Shown: piece by piece, positions 1 through 8,639 of the stretch
How the letters are laid out: each line of letters opens with the position of its first letter
Position numbering within the stretch: position 1 is the first letter of the stretch
NCBI RefSeq assembly: GCF_017349075.1
Contig: NZ_JAFMOF010000001.1
Coordinates: 682,001-746,000, forward strand
From: Streptomyces triculaminicus
GTDB taxonomy: Bacteria > Actinomycetota > Actinomycetes > Streptomycetales > Streptomycetaceae
Length of the DNA stretch: 64,000 bases
Direction: 5' to 3'
Position numbers and translations under genes: made by a program
The notes under the pieces: model-generated
What the model saw: the letters and a program-made list of their open reading frames with translations, nothing else
Database searches by the model: none
Told to the model about the DNA's origin: nothing

Positions 1-1
1 C

Positions 2-406
2 ACGGGCGACCTGCTGGTGCTCGCGCTGAGCGCCACGGGCCGCGTCGGCGCCGACAGCGAGGCGCTCAGCCGGTCGATGTGCAACCCGGCGCTGGTGCGC
101 CGGGTGTGCACGGACGCCGAGATGGAGGCCCTGGGCGACCTGCCGGCCGGTGAGCGGGGCCGGGCGATGCTGCGGCTGTGGACCCTGAAGGAGGCCTACA
201 CCAAGGCCATCGGCGTCGGCATGCGGCTGCCCTTCCGCGAGTTCGGGTTCGCGGTGGACGACGACAGGGCCGTACTGCGCGACGCCGAGGGGGCGCCGGC
301 GCATCCGGTGGAGTGGGAGTTCACCACCCACTGGATCGACGCCGACGACTCGTATGTCGTGAGTACGGCCCAGACCCGGTCTCCCGGGTATCGGTTCGCC
401 GACTAG
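2..406 (+). CDS. 4'-phosphopantetheinyl transferase, C-terminal part (5' end outside window)
   Basis: This is the C-terminal portion of an Sfp-type phosphopantetheinyl transferase, which moves the CoA phosphopantetheine arm onto carrier proteins. The frame is open to the left edge, so the true start lies outside. Visible motifs are a G-x-D-x-E site (GADSE, magnesium binding; usually GVDVE) and the W-x-x-K-E-A-x-x-K signature (WTLKEAYTK). Next to a SARP and an acyl-CoA carboxylase gene it most likely serves a polyketide synthase to the left, as such enzymes do in the jadomycin and fredericamycin clusters. The family assignment is firm; the substrate is inferred. Confidence 0.85.
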   Translation, partial: TGDLLVLALSATGRVGADSEALSRSMCNPALVRRVCTDAEMEALGDLPAGERGRAMLRLWTLKEAYTKAIGVGMRLPFREFGFAVDDDRAVLRDAEGAPAHPVEWEFTTHWIDADDSYVVSTAQTRSPGYRFAD

Positions 407-427
407 CCCGCCGCCCTCCTCACCGCT

Positions 428-1234
428 CTACGCGGTGAGCAACGCATGGGTGGGGGCGGGCACTTCGAGCCGCTCGTCGTTGGCGAGGACGGCCTGGTGC
501 AGGCGCTGCAGCCGAGGCGACGGCTCCACGCCGAGCTCCTCGACCAGGGCGCGGCGCAGCGACTGGAAGGCGTCGAGCGCCCGCCAGGGGTGGCCTGCCC
601 GGTACAGGGCGGTCATCAGCTGGGCGCACAGCGCCTCGTGCATCGGCTGCTGGGCGACCAGCATGCGCAGCTCGCCGATGAGTTCGGCGTGCCGGCCGAG
701 CTGGAGGTCGGCCTCGATGCGCAGCTCGAGGGCGCGGGTGCGCTCCTCCTGCATGCCGATGATCTCCATGCCCAGCACCTCGCCGACCGGTACGTCGACG
801 AGCGCGGGACCCCGCCACAGCTCCAGCGCCCGGCTCAGCTCGGCGGTGGCGGTGGCGGGGTCGTTCTCCCCCATGGCGCGGCTGCCGCGCCGGACGAGCT
901 GCTGGAACTCCAGCAGGTCGCAGGAGTACTCCATCGGGTTGAGCTGGTACCCGCCGTAGCAGGTCGCCAGGATGTCCTTGGCCGTACGGCCGTCCTCCTG
1001 CGGCCCCGCCTCGCTGATCTTCCGGCGGAGCTGAAGGATGTAGGTCTGCAGTGTGGTGGCGGCGCTACGCGGAATGGCGTCGCCCCACACTTCGGTCATC
1101 AGGGTTTCCACCGCGACGACACGGCCCGCGCGAATGGCGAGCAGAGCGAGAATCTGTCGGGGCTTCCCTGCGGTCGGCACAATCGAGGTGCCGTTCACCC
1201 GTGCCGCGATCGGTCCCAGAACTTCGATTTGCAT
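428..1234 (-). CDS. SARP-family transcriptional activator (small, AfsR/ActII-ORF4 type)
   Basis: A 268-residue Streptomyces antibiotic regulatory protein: an N-terminal OmpR-like winged helix (about residues 1-95, starting MQIEVLGPI) followed by a bacterial transcriptional activation domain. It has no NB-ARC or TPR extension, so it is of the small pathway-specific class. An upstream in-frame start at 1276 is possible, but the domain begins right at the ATG at 1234. SARPs activate biosynthetic operons by binding direct repeats that contain TCGAG. A 12-mer with that core occurs upstream of both the carboxylase and the MBL-fold gene. Confidence 0.88.
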   Translation of the reverse strand: MQIEVLGPIAARVNGTSIVPTAGKPRQILALLAIRAGRVVAVETLMTEVWGDAIPRSAATTLQTYILQLRRKISEAGPQEDGRTAKDILATCYGGYQLNPMEYSCDLLEFQQLVRRGSRAMGENDPATATAELSRALELWRGPALVDVPVGEVLGMEIIGMQEERTRALELRIEADLQLGRHAELIGELRMLVAQQPMHEALCAQLMTALYRAGHPWRALDAFQSLRRALVEELGVEPSPRLQRLHQAVLANDERLEVPAPTHALLTA

Positions 1235-1287
1235 GACTGGAGCATCGCAGCCAGGTTTCGGCTTCAACCAGTGCATGGGGCATGAGT

Positions 1288-1308
1288 GGGTATGAAAATC
1301 TCATACCC
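1288..1308. promoter_or_regulatory. AT-rich perfect inverted repeat upstream of the SARP gene
   Basis: GGGTATGA-N5-TCATACCC, with perfect 8-bp arms, lies 54 bp upstream of the SARP start and 8 bp past the carboxylase stop. No T-run follows on the minus strand, which favours an operator over a terminator. The binding protein is unknown. Confidence 0.45.
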
Positions 1309-1316
1309 GGTCCTTA

Positions 1317-3070
1317 TCAGTCCTTGATGGTGCAGATCACAGCGCCGGACGATACCGATGCCCCGACCTCCGCCGCCAGGTCCTTGACCGTGCCGCTGCG
1401 GTGGGCGTTGAGCGGCTGCTCCATCTTCATCGCCTCCAGGACGATGACCAGGTCGCCCTCCTGGACCTCCTGCCCGTCCGCCACGGCCACCTTGACGATG
1501 GTGCCCTGCATCGGCGACATCAATGCGTCTCCGGACACGGCGGGGCCGGATTTCCGGGCCGCGCGCCGTTGCTTGGGCCTGGCGGTGGCGGGAGCGGCCG
1601 CCACGGCCCCGAGGGAGGCCGGGAGCGTGACCTCGAGGCGTTTGCCGCCGACCTCGACGACGACGGTCTCGCGGCCGGGGGTTTCCTCGTCCTCGTCCGG
1701 GGTGACGCCGGTGAAGGGGGTGATGGTGTTGTCGAACTCGGTCTCGATCCACCGGGTGTGGATACGGAACGGGTCGGAGGTGAAGGCGGGGTCGGTGACG
1801 ACGGCCTGGTGGAAGGGGATGGCGGTGGCCATGCCCTCGACCTGGAACTCCGCCAGCGCCCGCGCCGCCCGCTGCAGCGCCTGCTCACGGCTCGCACCGG
1901 TCACGATGAGCTTGGCCAGCAGCGAGTCCCACGCCGGACCGATCACCGATCCGGATTCGACGCCCGCGTCGAGGCGGACGCCGGGGCCGGTGGGGGTGCG
2001 AAGCGGGTGACGGTGCCGGGGGCGGGCAGGAAGTTACGGCCCGGGTCCTCGCCGTTGATCCGGAACTCGAAGGAGTGCCCGCGCACGACCGGGTCGTCGT
2101 AGCCGAGTTCCTCGCCGTCGGCGATGCGGAACATCTCGCGCACGAGGTCGAGGCCGGTGACTTCTTCGGTGACGGGGTGTTCGACCTGCAGGCGGGTGTT
2201 GACCTCGAGGAAGGAGATCGTGCCGTCCGCGCCGACGAGGAACTCCACCGTGCCCGCGCCGACGTAGCCGGCTTCCTTGAGGATCGCCTTGGAGGCCGTG
2301 TAGAGCTGGGCGTTCTGCTCGTCCGACAGGAACGGCGCCGGCGCTTCTTCCACCAGTTTCTGGTGGCGGCGCTGGAGGGAGCAGTCGCGGGTGGAGACGA
2401 CCACGACGTTGCCATGCTGGTCTGCGAGGCACTGGGTTTCGACGTGGCGGGGCTTGTCGAGGTAGCGCTCGACGAAGCACTCGCCGCGGCCGAACGCTGC
2501 GACGGCTTCGCGGACGGCGGAGTCGTAGAGCTCGGGGACCTCGTCCAGGGTCCGGGCGACCTTCAGGCCACGGCCGCCGCCGCCGAAGGCGGCCTTGATC
2601 GCGATCGGCAGGCCGTGCTCGCGGGCGAAGGCGACGACCTCGTCCGCGCCGCTGACGGGGTCGGGGGTGCCGGCGACCAGGGGCGCGCCGGCACGCTGGG
2701 CGATGTGGCGGGCCGCGACCTTGTCGCCGAGGTCGCGGATGGCCTGCGGGGGCGGACCGATCCAGGTCAGCCCGGCATCGAGGACGGCCTGGGCGAACTC
2801 GGCGTTCTCGGAGAGGAACCCGTAGCCGGGGTGGATGGCATCCGCTCCGGATTCGGCGGCCGCGGCGAGGACCTTGGCCATGTCCAGATAGCTGGTGGCG
2901 GGAGTGTCACCGCCCAGCGCGTACGCCTCGTCAGCCGCCCGGACATGCAACGCGTCACGATCCGGATCGGCATAGACCGCCACACTGGCGATCCCCGCGT
3001 CCCGGCACGCACGAGCGACACGGACAGCGATTTCGCCACGATTGGCGATCAACACCTTACGCAGGCTCAC
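1317..3070 (-). pseudogene. acyl-CoA carboxylase alpha chain (biotin carboxylase-BCCP), apparent frameshift
   Basis: Biotin-dependent acyl-CoA carboxylase alpha subunit, which carboxylates biotin with ATP and bicarbonate so that a beta subunit can make malonyl- or methylmalonyl-CoA. The GTG start at 3070 ([20 protein letters not shown]) follows an AAGGACGAG ribosome site. The first frame carries the ATP-grasp glycine loop FGGGGRG and [11 protein letters not shown], then stops at 1943. The second frame resumes at [11 protein letters not shown] and carries the biotinyl motif EAMKM near the C-terminus. Adding one C in the run at 1992-1996 restores one protein of about 585 residues, the family's normal size. 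A paralogue (JadJ) is part of the jadomycin cluster. Either a sequencing error or a real inactivating deletion. Confidence 0.85.
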
Positions 3071-3172
3071 TTCTCGTCCTTCACACTGAGGTCGGCCGGG
3101 ACGGTCACGAGGAGACCGCCCCGGAAGACGGCTGGTCTGCAGGGCAGTGATGCCGTCCGAGGCTGTGGTGCA

Positions 3173-3184
3173 CGGCTCGAGGCA
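3173..3184. promoter_or_regulatory. candidate SARP-type box upstream of the carboxylase gene
   Basis: The 12-mer CGGCTCGAGGCA (TGCCTCGAGCCG on the gene's strand) lies about 100 bp upstream of the carboxylase start and recurs exactly at 4206-4217 upstream of the MBL-fold gene. It contains TCGAG, the core of known SARP heptamers. No second copy at 11- or 22-bp spacing was seen, so the assignment is tentative. Confidence 0.3.
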
Positions 3185-3258
3185 TGCTGGAAACTGCCTG
3201 GAAGTCCCCCCTCCGGGAGACGCGTGGGAGATGTGCGGGAGAGCTCCCGGCGCCCGGG

Positions 3259-4155
3259 TCAGGCGTGGCAGGCGGGGAGCCCGCCGTTGAACTCGACCAT
3301 CTCGGCGAAGACCGCGGGCATGTCGACCGGCGAGCCCGGGGCGACGCCCTTCTCCTCGAGGTAGGCGCGGTGCAGGTTGGGCACGATCCGCTCGGAGTCC
3401 AGCAGGCCCTTGTACTCGCCCAGGTCGGTCTCGCGCGCCACCTCCACCGGGGTCAGGCCCGCCGCGACGCCCTCCCTGGCGAGCCGCTGGAGCATGCGGA
3501 AGTAGCCCTCCGTGCTGTCGAGCAGCTCCGGGCCGGCCACCGGCCCGTGCCCGGAGACCACGACCTCGGGGCCGAGCGCGCGCAGGGCGTCCACCGCCGC
3601 GAGCGACCCGGACACCGAGCCCATCGGGCAGAACGGCGTGGCGCCGGACATCACCAGGTCGCCGGTGAACAGCACCCGCTGCTCGGGCAGCCACACCACC
3701 GTGTCGTTGGTGGTGTGGGCCGGGCCCAGGTGCATCAGCTCCACCCGCACGGAGCCGGCGTGGAGGGTCAGCCGGTCGTCGAAGGTCACCTGCGGCGGGG
3801 TCAGTTCGACGTCGCCCCAGCACACGTCGGGCCACAGCGTCGTCAGGTGCAGACCGATCTGCAGCACCTCGTCGCGGGTGCGCCGGTGACCGATGACGAC
3901 GGCCTCGGGGAAGACGAAGTTGCCGAAGGTGTGGTCGCCGTGCGAGTGGGTGTTGACCAGCATCCTGGGCGCGGCCGGATTCACACCCTTGACGGCGTCG
4001 CGCAGGGCGTGGGCGCGGGCCTCGGTGGCGGCGGTGTCGATCAACAGCGCCTCGCCGTCCGCCACCACGACACCCGCGTTGTTCACGCACCAACCGCCGT
4101 CGGGCTGGACGTAGGCGTGGACGTTCTCCGCCACTTCGGTGAGCTTCGGCGACAT
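3259..4155 (-). CDS. MBL-fold hydrolase, ActIV-like polyketide cyclase/thioesterase candidate
   Basis: A 298-residue metallo-beta-lactamase-fold protein. The metal-binding motif HSHGD ([12 protein letters not shown]) is intact and later ligands appear in [13 protein letters not shown] and SGHGP. The ATG at 4155 is chosen because GAGGAG precedes it and the conserved N-terminus starts there. The opening segment ([21 protein letters not shown]) resembles, from memory, the ActIV-type second-ring cyclases/thioesterases of aromatic polyketide pathways. With a carboxylase, a PPTase and a SARP beside it, that role is likely but inferred. A generic MBL hydrolase is the alternative. Confidence 0.75.
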   Translation of the reverse strand: MSPKLTEVAENVHAYVQPDGGWCVNNAGVVVADGEALLIDTAATEARAHALRDAVKGVNPAAPRMLVNTHSHGDHTFGNFVFPEAVVIGHRRTRDEVLQIGLHLTTLWPDVCWGDVELTPPQVTFDDRLTLHAGSVRVELMHLGPAHTTNDTVVWLPEQRVLFTGDLVMSGATPFCPMGSVSGSLAAVDALRALGPEVVVSGHGPVAGPELLDSTEGYFRMLQRLAREGVAAGLTPVEVARETDLGEYKGLLDSERIVPNLHRAYLEEKGVAPGSPVDMPAVFAEMVEFNGGLPACHA

Positions 4156-4175
4156 GTTCTTCTCCTCGGGGGATC

Positions 4176-4195
4176 GCTTCGGTTCTGGCCGAAGC
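4176..4195. promoter_or_regulatory. inverted repeat in divergent promoter region
   Basis: GCTTCGG-N6-CCGAAGC, with perfect 7-bp arms, lies between the divergent MBL-fold and secreted-protein genes, about 20 bp upstream of the MBL-fold start. It could be an operator shared by both genes. A second copy of the SARP-like 12-mer lies at 4206-4217. Confidence 0.35.
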
Positions 4196-4205
4196 CTTTC
4201 GGTCC

Positions 4206-4217
4206 CGGCTCGAGGCA
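4206..4217. promoter_or_regulatory. second copy of candidate SARP-type box
   Basis: Identical 12-mer CGGCTCGAGGCA to the one at 3173-3184, about 50 bp upstream of the MBL-fold gene. Sharing it between two promoters of the same region suggests co-regulation by the adjacent SARP. Confidence 0.3.
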
Positions 4218-4298
4218 CACCGGATGCCGCGCTCAAGTGATGTTCATGGGGAGCCCCTCACGATGGCCGCCAACGAACAACCTACGGAGGGAACGCAC

Positions 4299-5339
4299 AT
4301 GGGTCTGAGGGCACGGTTGAGCGGTACCGCCCTGGCGACGGCGCTGTTCGTCGCTTTCGTTCCGGCCACGGCCAACGCCGCCGAGGACGGCGAGGAGGGC
4401 TCGCACACCGTCTTCAGCGACAACTTCCAGTCGGGCTTCGACACCACGAACAAGTGGTTCCAGATGCCCGTGGGCGGGCTGACCAGCGGTGACGGCATCA
4501 CCAGCACATCCTCGGCGGGCCTGAAGGTCGTCCCGAGCGGCAAGGACTCCGCCGGCAACCCCGCCTTCGCGTACACCACGGGCCAGCAATCGGCCGGCGG
4601 CCAGGGTGACGCCGACCACCTGAAGTACCTGACCTCACCGCGGCACTACTCGACGAAGGGCTTCCCCGGCTGGGACACGCCCGACTTCGGCACGCAGTCG
4701 TGCAACACCCGGATGGGGGTGACGACCACCAACACCGACAAGCACCCGTTCGGCGCCGCGGTCTCCAACGCCCAGACCGACCCCCGCCTCGCCTCCGGCG
4801 CGCTGGTCTCCTTCGACCAGGAGACCAACATGGTCTTCGACTTCTTCGTCACCAACAACACGGTGTACGCGTTCTACGAGCGCCTGCGCTCCCCGGGGAG
4901 CACCTACGCCTCGTTCAGCTACGCCGTGCCGGTGATGACCATCACCAAGGGCCAGCAGGTGGCGTACAGCATCACCCTCGACCAGCAGCGCACCCGTGCC
5001 CGCTGGAAGGTCAACGGGGTCACCATGCTGACCGTCAGCAAGATCGGCACGCGCGCCCTCGACCGCAAGTACCTGCTGATCGACCACGGCGGCAACGACG
5101 AGGTCGTCGCCCCGCGCCAGATGCAGTGCGCACTGGGGACGTTCACGCTGCTCGACGGGTCGGGAGCGGACGGCAAGGGCCTGGTCAAGCTGGACTCGAC
5201 GGCCAACTCCTACTACAAGCCGTCAGTCGGCGCGCCCACCGCGCAGTCCTTCTTCGACGACCAGAGCCTGGCCGGCAACCGCCTGTGGGGGCAGGGGGCT
5301 CAGCTTCAGGTGGCCTCCTTCAGCGTCTCGGCGAGCTGA
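4299..5339 (+). CDS. secreted protein of unknown function
   Basis: A 346-residue exported protein. The ATG at 4299 is preceded by GGAGGGAA at good spacing. The N-terminus is a classical Sec signal (MGLRARLSG, hydrophobic core, probable cleavage after ATANA). The mature part begins with HTVFSDNFQSGFD and looks beta-rich, similar to concanavalin-like folds of glycan-binding proteins. I recognise no catalytic motif. It is divergent from the MBL-fold gene and shares its promoter region, so it may belong to the same cluster. Function unknown. Confidence 0.8.
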   Translation: MGLRARLSGTALATALFVAFVPATANAAEDGEEGSHTVFSDNFQSGFDTTNKWFQMPVGGLTSGDGITSTSSAGLKVVPSGKDSAGNPAFAYTTGQQSAGGQGDADHLKYLTSPRHYSTKGFPGWDTPDFGTQSCNTRMGVTTTNTDKHPFGAAVSNAQTDPRLASGALVSFDQETNMVFDFFVTNNTVYAFYERLRSPGSTYASFSYAVPVMTITKGQQVAYSITLDQQRTRARWKVNGVTMLTVSKIGTRALDRKYLLIDHGGNDEVVAPRQMQCALGTFTLLDGSGADGKGLVKLDSTANSYYKPSVGAPTAQSFFDDQSLAGNRLWGQGAQLQVASFSVSAS

Positions 5340-5451
5340 CGGGCGGGTCACGTCCTGATCCGACGTGACGTCCTGAGCGGGGGTGGCGTCGGAACCGCCC
5401 CTTCCCAGACCGACCACTGAAAGAAACCAGCTCAGCGGTTTTGTGTCAAGA

Positions 5452-5496
5452 GAGGGCCGGTCCATTCCGCCACGGGGGCGGAACGGACCGGCCCTC
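5452..5496 (+). terminator. strong hairpin terminator
   Basis: A long GC-rich stem (GAGGGCCGGTCC...GGACCGGCCCTC plus an inner TTCCGCC/GGCGGAA stem) about 110 bp after the secreted-protein stop. It separates that gene from the monooxygenase gene. Confidence 0.6.
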
Positions 5497-5582
5497 GCCG
5501 CGACTCGAGCCCGCCCCGAGCGGCGTTCCATCGGCGTCGCGCAGGATCGGCCCTCCCGAACGCCGGCACTAGGAGGGCGAGG

Positions 5583-6743
5583 ATGCGCACACAGGCTCCG
5601 GAAGGGACCGGGCTGACGTCCCGGTCCGTCGAACTGGCCGAACTGGCCCGGCATCGCGCCCAGGACGCGGAGGAGCAGCGCCGGCTGACGCCCGACGTGG
5701 TCGAGCACATGCTCCGGACGGGCTTCGCACGGCACTTCACGCCGACCGCCCAGGGCGGCGAGGACGGCACGTTCGAGGAGCTCACCCAGGCGCTGATCAC
5801 CGTCGCCGAGGCCGACACGGCCACCGCGTGGTGCGCGTCGATCGCGGCGAGCCTGTCCCGCATGGCCGCCTACCTCCCCACGGAGGCGCACGCGGACGTG
5901 TGGCGCGAGGGGCCCGACACCTTCCTGGTGGGCACCCTGTCGCCGCTGGGCAAGGCCACTCCGGCGCCCGGCGGCTGGCGGGTCAGCGGCTCCTGGGCGT
6001 ACATCAGCGGCATCGACTACTCCGACTGGGCGCTGGTGTGCGCCGTCGTCCCCCGGGCCGAGGGGGAGCCGCAGGACGGCCCGCCGCCGGCCCGGATCTT
6101 CGCGCTGCCGCGCGGCGCGTACGCCGTCAAGGACACCTGGACCAGCTCCGGCATGCGCGGCACGGGCAGCAACACCCTGATCGCGGACGACGTGTTCGTC
6201 CCCGAGACGCACAGCTACAGCCGCCGCCGGCTCTTCGACGGTGCGCCGCTGGGGTCGGACGCCGCGTGCCACACGGTGCCGCTGCAGGCCGCCAACGGTC
6301 TGTCGTTCGCGGTGCCCGCCGTGGGCGCCGCCCGGGGCGCGCTCGCCCGGTGGACCACCGAGACGGCCGGCCGCCTGGCCCGGGGCGCGGGCAGGCCCGG
6401 GATGCCGGGGCCCGTGCGGACCACCTACGAGGCCGCCCTGTCCCGCAGCGCCGGCGAGATCGACAGCGCCCAGCTGCTGCTCGAGCGCGCCTCCCGCCTC
6501 GCGGACAAGGGCCCGGCCGTCACCGCCGGGGAGACGGCCCGCAACCTGCGCGACTGCGCGCTCTCCGCCGAGATGACCGTGAGCGCGGTCAACCGCCTGT
6601 TCTCGACCGCCGGCACCTCCGGGCAGGCCACGGACAGCCCGCTGCAGCGCGCCTGGCGCGACGTGAACTCCATCTCCACCCATGTGCTGCTGGCCTTCGA
6701 CCCGGCGGCCACGCTGTACGCCTCGCACACGTTCGGTCTCTGA
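5583..6743 (+). CDS. acyl-CoA dehydrogenase-like flavin-dependent monooxygenase
   Basis: A 386-residue protein with the acyl-CoA-dehydrogenase fold: an N-terminal helical domain, a central segment GGWRVSGSWAYISGIDYSDWALV, a TSSGMRGTGSNT loop and a C-terminal four-helix domain. The start follows AGGAGGG. In secondary metabolism this subgroup (HsaA and group D two-component hydroxylases) hydroxylates aromatic substrates using reduced flavin from a separate reductase. No reductase is visible in this window. The catalytic glutamate expected of true acyl-CoA dehydrogenases is not obvious, which supports a monooxygenase role. Confidence 0.8.
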   Translation: MRTQAPEGTGLTSRSVELAELARHRAQDAEEQRRLTPDVVEHMLRTGFARHFTPTAQGGEDGTFEELTQALITVAEADTATAWCASIAASLSRMAAYLPTEAHADVWREGPDTFLVGTLSPLGKATPAPGGWRVSGSWAYISGIDYSDWALVCAVVPRAEGEPQDGPPPARIFALPRGAYAVKDTWTSSGMRGTGSNTLIADDVFVPETHSYSRRRLFDGAPLGSDAACHTVPLQAANGLSFAVPAVGAARGALARWTTETAGRLARGAGRPGMPGPVRTTYEAALSRSAGEIDSAQLLLERASRLADKGPAVTAGETARNLRDCALSAEMTVSAVNRLFSTAGTSGQATDSPLQRAWRDVNSISTHVLLAFDPAATLYASHTFGL

Positions 6744-6868
6744 CCTCTCCGCCCGGAGACCTCTCCGCACGCGCGCGCACGAACGGCGCCGGGGACCCGT
6801 ACCTCCACGGGCCCCCGGCGCCGCTTTGCGTTGGGGGGAAGAGGACTCCGGCCGGGCGGGAAAAGCCG

Positions 6869-6909
6869 CACCCGCCGGACCGGCTCCTGGAGGGCCGGTC
6901 CGGCGGGTG
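6869..6909. terminator. bidirectional hairpin between convergent genes
   Basis: CACCCGCCGGACCGGC / GCCGGTCCGGCGGGTG, perfect 16-bp arms with a short loop, between the monooxygenase stop and the lipocalin-like stop. Its position fits termination of both transcripts. Confidence 0.65.
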
Positions 6910-6946
6910 GCGGTGCGGCCGGGATCCCCGTCCGGCCGCGGGGCGC

Positions 6947-7384
6947 TCACGTCGCCGCGGGCGCCCCCGTCCTCTCGAAGGCGGCGGCCCGCCGCCAGCG
7001 CAGCAGGCGGCGCTGGGACCGCCCCTCGATCTGCGCGGTGCCGCCCAGCAGCAGGTCCTCGCCGTCGAGTTCGACCTCGCGGACCATGTCGGTGCCGACG
7101 ATGTGCGGGTGGGCGCTGACGGCCACCTCGTGCACCATCCGGGCGCCCTCCAGGTGCCAGCGGCCCGCGTAGCCCATGAAGGTCTCCGTGCCGCCGCCCG
7201 CGCCGTCCAGGGCCCGCATCATGCTCACCGAGAGGTGGCCGTCGGCGGTGTAGACGAGCATGCCCTGCGGGGCGGACCCCAGCGGGCCGTCGCTGGTGCG
7301 CCCGGCCTCGTCGACGTCGTAGTAGGCGACCAGGCGCCACACGCCGACGGGGTCGAAGGCGTCGTCGAGGCGGTGCATCGTCAC
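6947..7384 (-). CDS. lipocalin-like domain protein
   Basis: A protein of about 145 residues with the small lipocalin-like beta-barrel pattern (GVWRLVAYYDVD near the start, then GMLVYTADGHLSVSMMR and FMGYAGRW). Related proteins occur in natural-product clusters as small ligand-binding or cyclase-type enzymes. The GTG at 7384 overlaps the stop of the upstream gene (GTGA) and has GAAAGG at 5 nt, which suggests translational coupling. An ATG at 7378 is the alternative start. Function is inferred from fold only. Confidence 0.7.
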   Translation of the reverse strand: MTMHRLDDAFDPVGVWRLVAYYDVDEAGRTSDGPLGSAPQGMLVYTADGHLSVSMMRALDGAGGGTETFMGYAGRWHLEGARMVHEVAVSAHPHIVGTDMVREVELDGEDLLLGGTAQIEGRSQRRLLRWRRAAAFERTGAPAAT

Positions 7385-8475
7385 AGGGCCCTTTCGGTGA
7401 GCTGCGGGGACAGGCCATCCTCGCCGCCGGTGCTCGAGGCGCCGCTGAGGGCGCCTCGAGCGGGTCCGGTCGCCTGGCGCAGGTGGGGCAGCACCTCGGC
7501 GCCGAACAGCTCGATCTGTTCGGCGACTTCGGAGTAGGGCATGCCGGGCATGTCCAGCGCGAACAGCTGCCGCTGGTGGCCGTAGCGCTCGCGGAAGCTC
7601 AGCACGGCCTCCACGACCTGCTGGGGGCTGCCGACGGTCAGGGTGGTGCCGGCCATCTCGCGCTCGAGGCCGCCCGGGGTGGGGAAGCCGCCGCGCGAGG
7701 CGATGAGCGCGGAGTGGTACGGGCGGAAGCCGGCGACGGCGTCCTGGCTGCGGCGCGCGATGTGCAACTGTCCACCGGCGCCGAGGACGGCGTCCTGGGG
7801 GTTCCTGCCGTGCGCGGCCCAGGCGCGGCGGTAGTGGTCGGCGAGGGCGCCGAAGTGCTCCAGCGGGCCGAAGAGGTTGTTGAGGAAGAGGGGTTCGCCG
7901 TACCGGGCGGCGGTCTCGGCGGTCGCCGGGCTGCGCACGGCGCCGTGCCACATGACCGGGGGCTCGCCGTACGGGCGCGGCAGAATGGTCACCCTGCGCA
8001 ACGGAGTGCGGTAGCGGCCGGACCATTCGAGGTCGGTCTCGCGCCACAGCTTGCGCAGCAGCAGGTGGTTCTCCTCCAGCAGCGCGTCCTGGTCCTGCGG
8101 ATCCCGCCCGAACATCGGGAACGTGCGCCAGGAGACACCCTTGCCGATCATCAGGTCCACGCGGCCGTCGCTGAGTTGCGAAAGCGTGGCGAAGTCCTCG
8201 GCGACCCGGACCGGGTCCAGGGTGGTCAGGACGGTGACGGCGGTGCTCAGCCGCAGGCGCGTGGTGCGCGCGGCGAGGTGGCCGAGGATCACGGTGGGTG
8301 AGCTTGTGACATACGGTCCGTCGTGGTGCTCGCCGACGGCGAAGACGTCCATGCCCACCTGCTCGGTGAGCACGCCGAGTTCGACGACCCCGCGCAGTCT
8401 CTCGCGCTCGGTCATCACCTCGCCCGTGACCGGGTGGGGTGCCATGGCACCGATGCTGAATATTCCGAACTCCAC
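7381..8475 (-). CDS. luciferase-like (LLM class) flavin-dependent oxidoreductase
   Basis: A 364-residue TIM-barrel flavin monooxygenase of the bacterial luciferase family. Signature segments are MEFGIFSIGAMAPHP at the N-terminus, FAVGEHHDGPYVTSSP (the EHH motif typical of the family) and GRVDLMIGKG. These enzymes use F420 or reduced FMN. It heads a two-gene unit with the lipocalin-like protein, the stop and start overlapping. It is divergent from the response regulator gene, which may control it. The substrate cannot be told from sequence. Confidence 0.85.
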   Translation of the reverse strand: MEFGIFSIGAMAPHPVTGEVMTERERLRGVVELGVLTEQVGMDVFAVGEHHDGPYVTSSPTVILGHLAARTTRLRLSTAVTVLTTLDPVRVAEDFATLSQLSDGRVDLMIGKGVSWRTFPMFGRDPQDQDALLEENHLLLRKLWRETDLEWSGRYRTPLRRVTILPRPYGEPPVMWHGAVRSPATAETAARYGEPLFLNNLFGPLEHFGALADHYRRAWAAHGRNPQDAVLGAGGQLHIARRSQDAVAGFRPYHSALIASRGGFPTPGGLEREMAGTTLTVGSPQQVVEAVLSFRERYGHQRQLFALDMPGMPYSEVAEQIELFGAEVLPHLRQATGPARGALSGASSTGGEDGLSPQLTERAL

Positions 8476-8639
8476 GACGCCTCTTTCCAGGGGGGTGTAC
8501 AGGTGCGCGCGCTACGGTCGCGCGGCTGTGTTGATGTGCTGATGTGAGAGAAATGACATGAAATGCCCGATACCGGCTGTGTATGATTCAGGCCGCTCCG
8601 GGGAGCTTCGTCGACTGCCCCGGACGGGGGGAGCAAGAC

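Noticed and set aside
1943..4093. 716-residue open frame covering MBL and carboxylase genes as one protein
   Set aside because: Residues before [12 protein letters not shown] are antisense-like Arg/Gly-rich run-on; GTG 3070 has a ribosome site and begins the biotin carboxylase domain.
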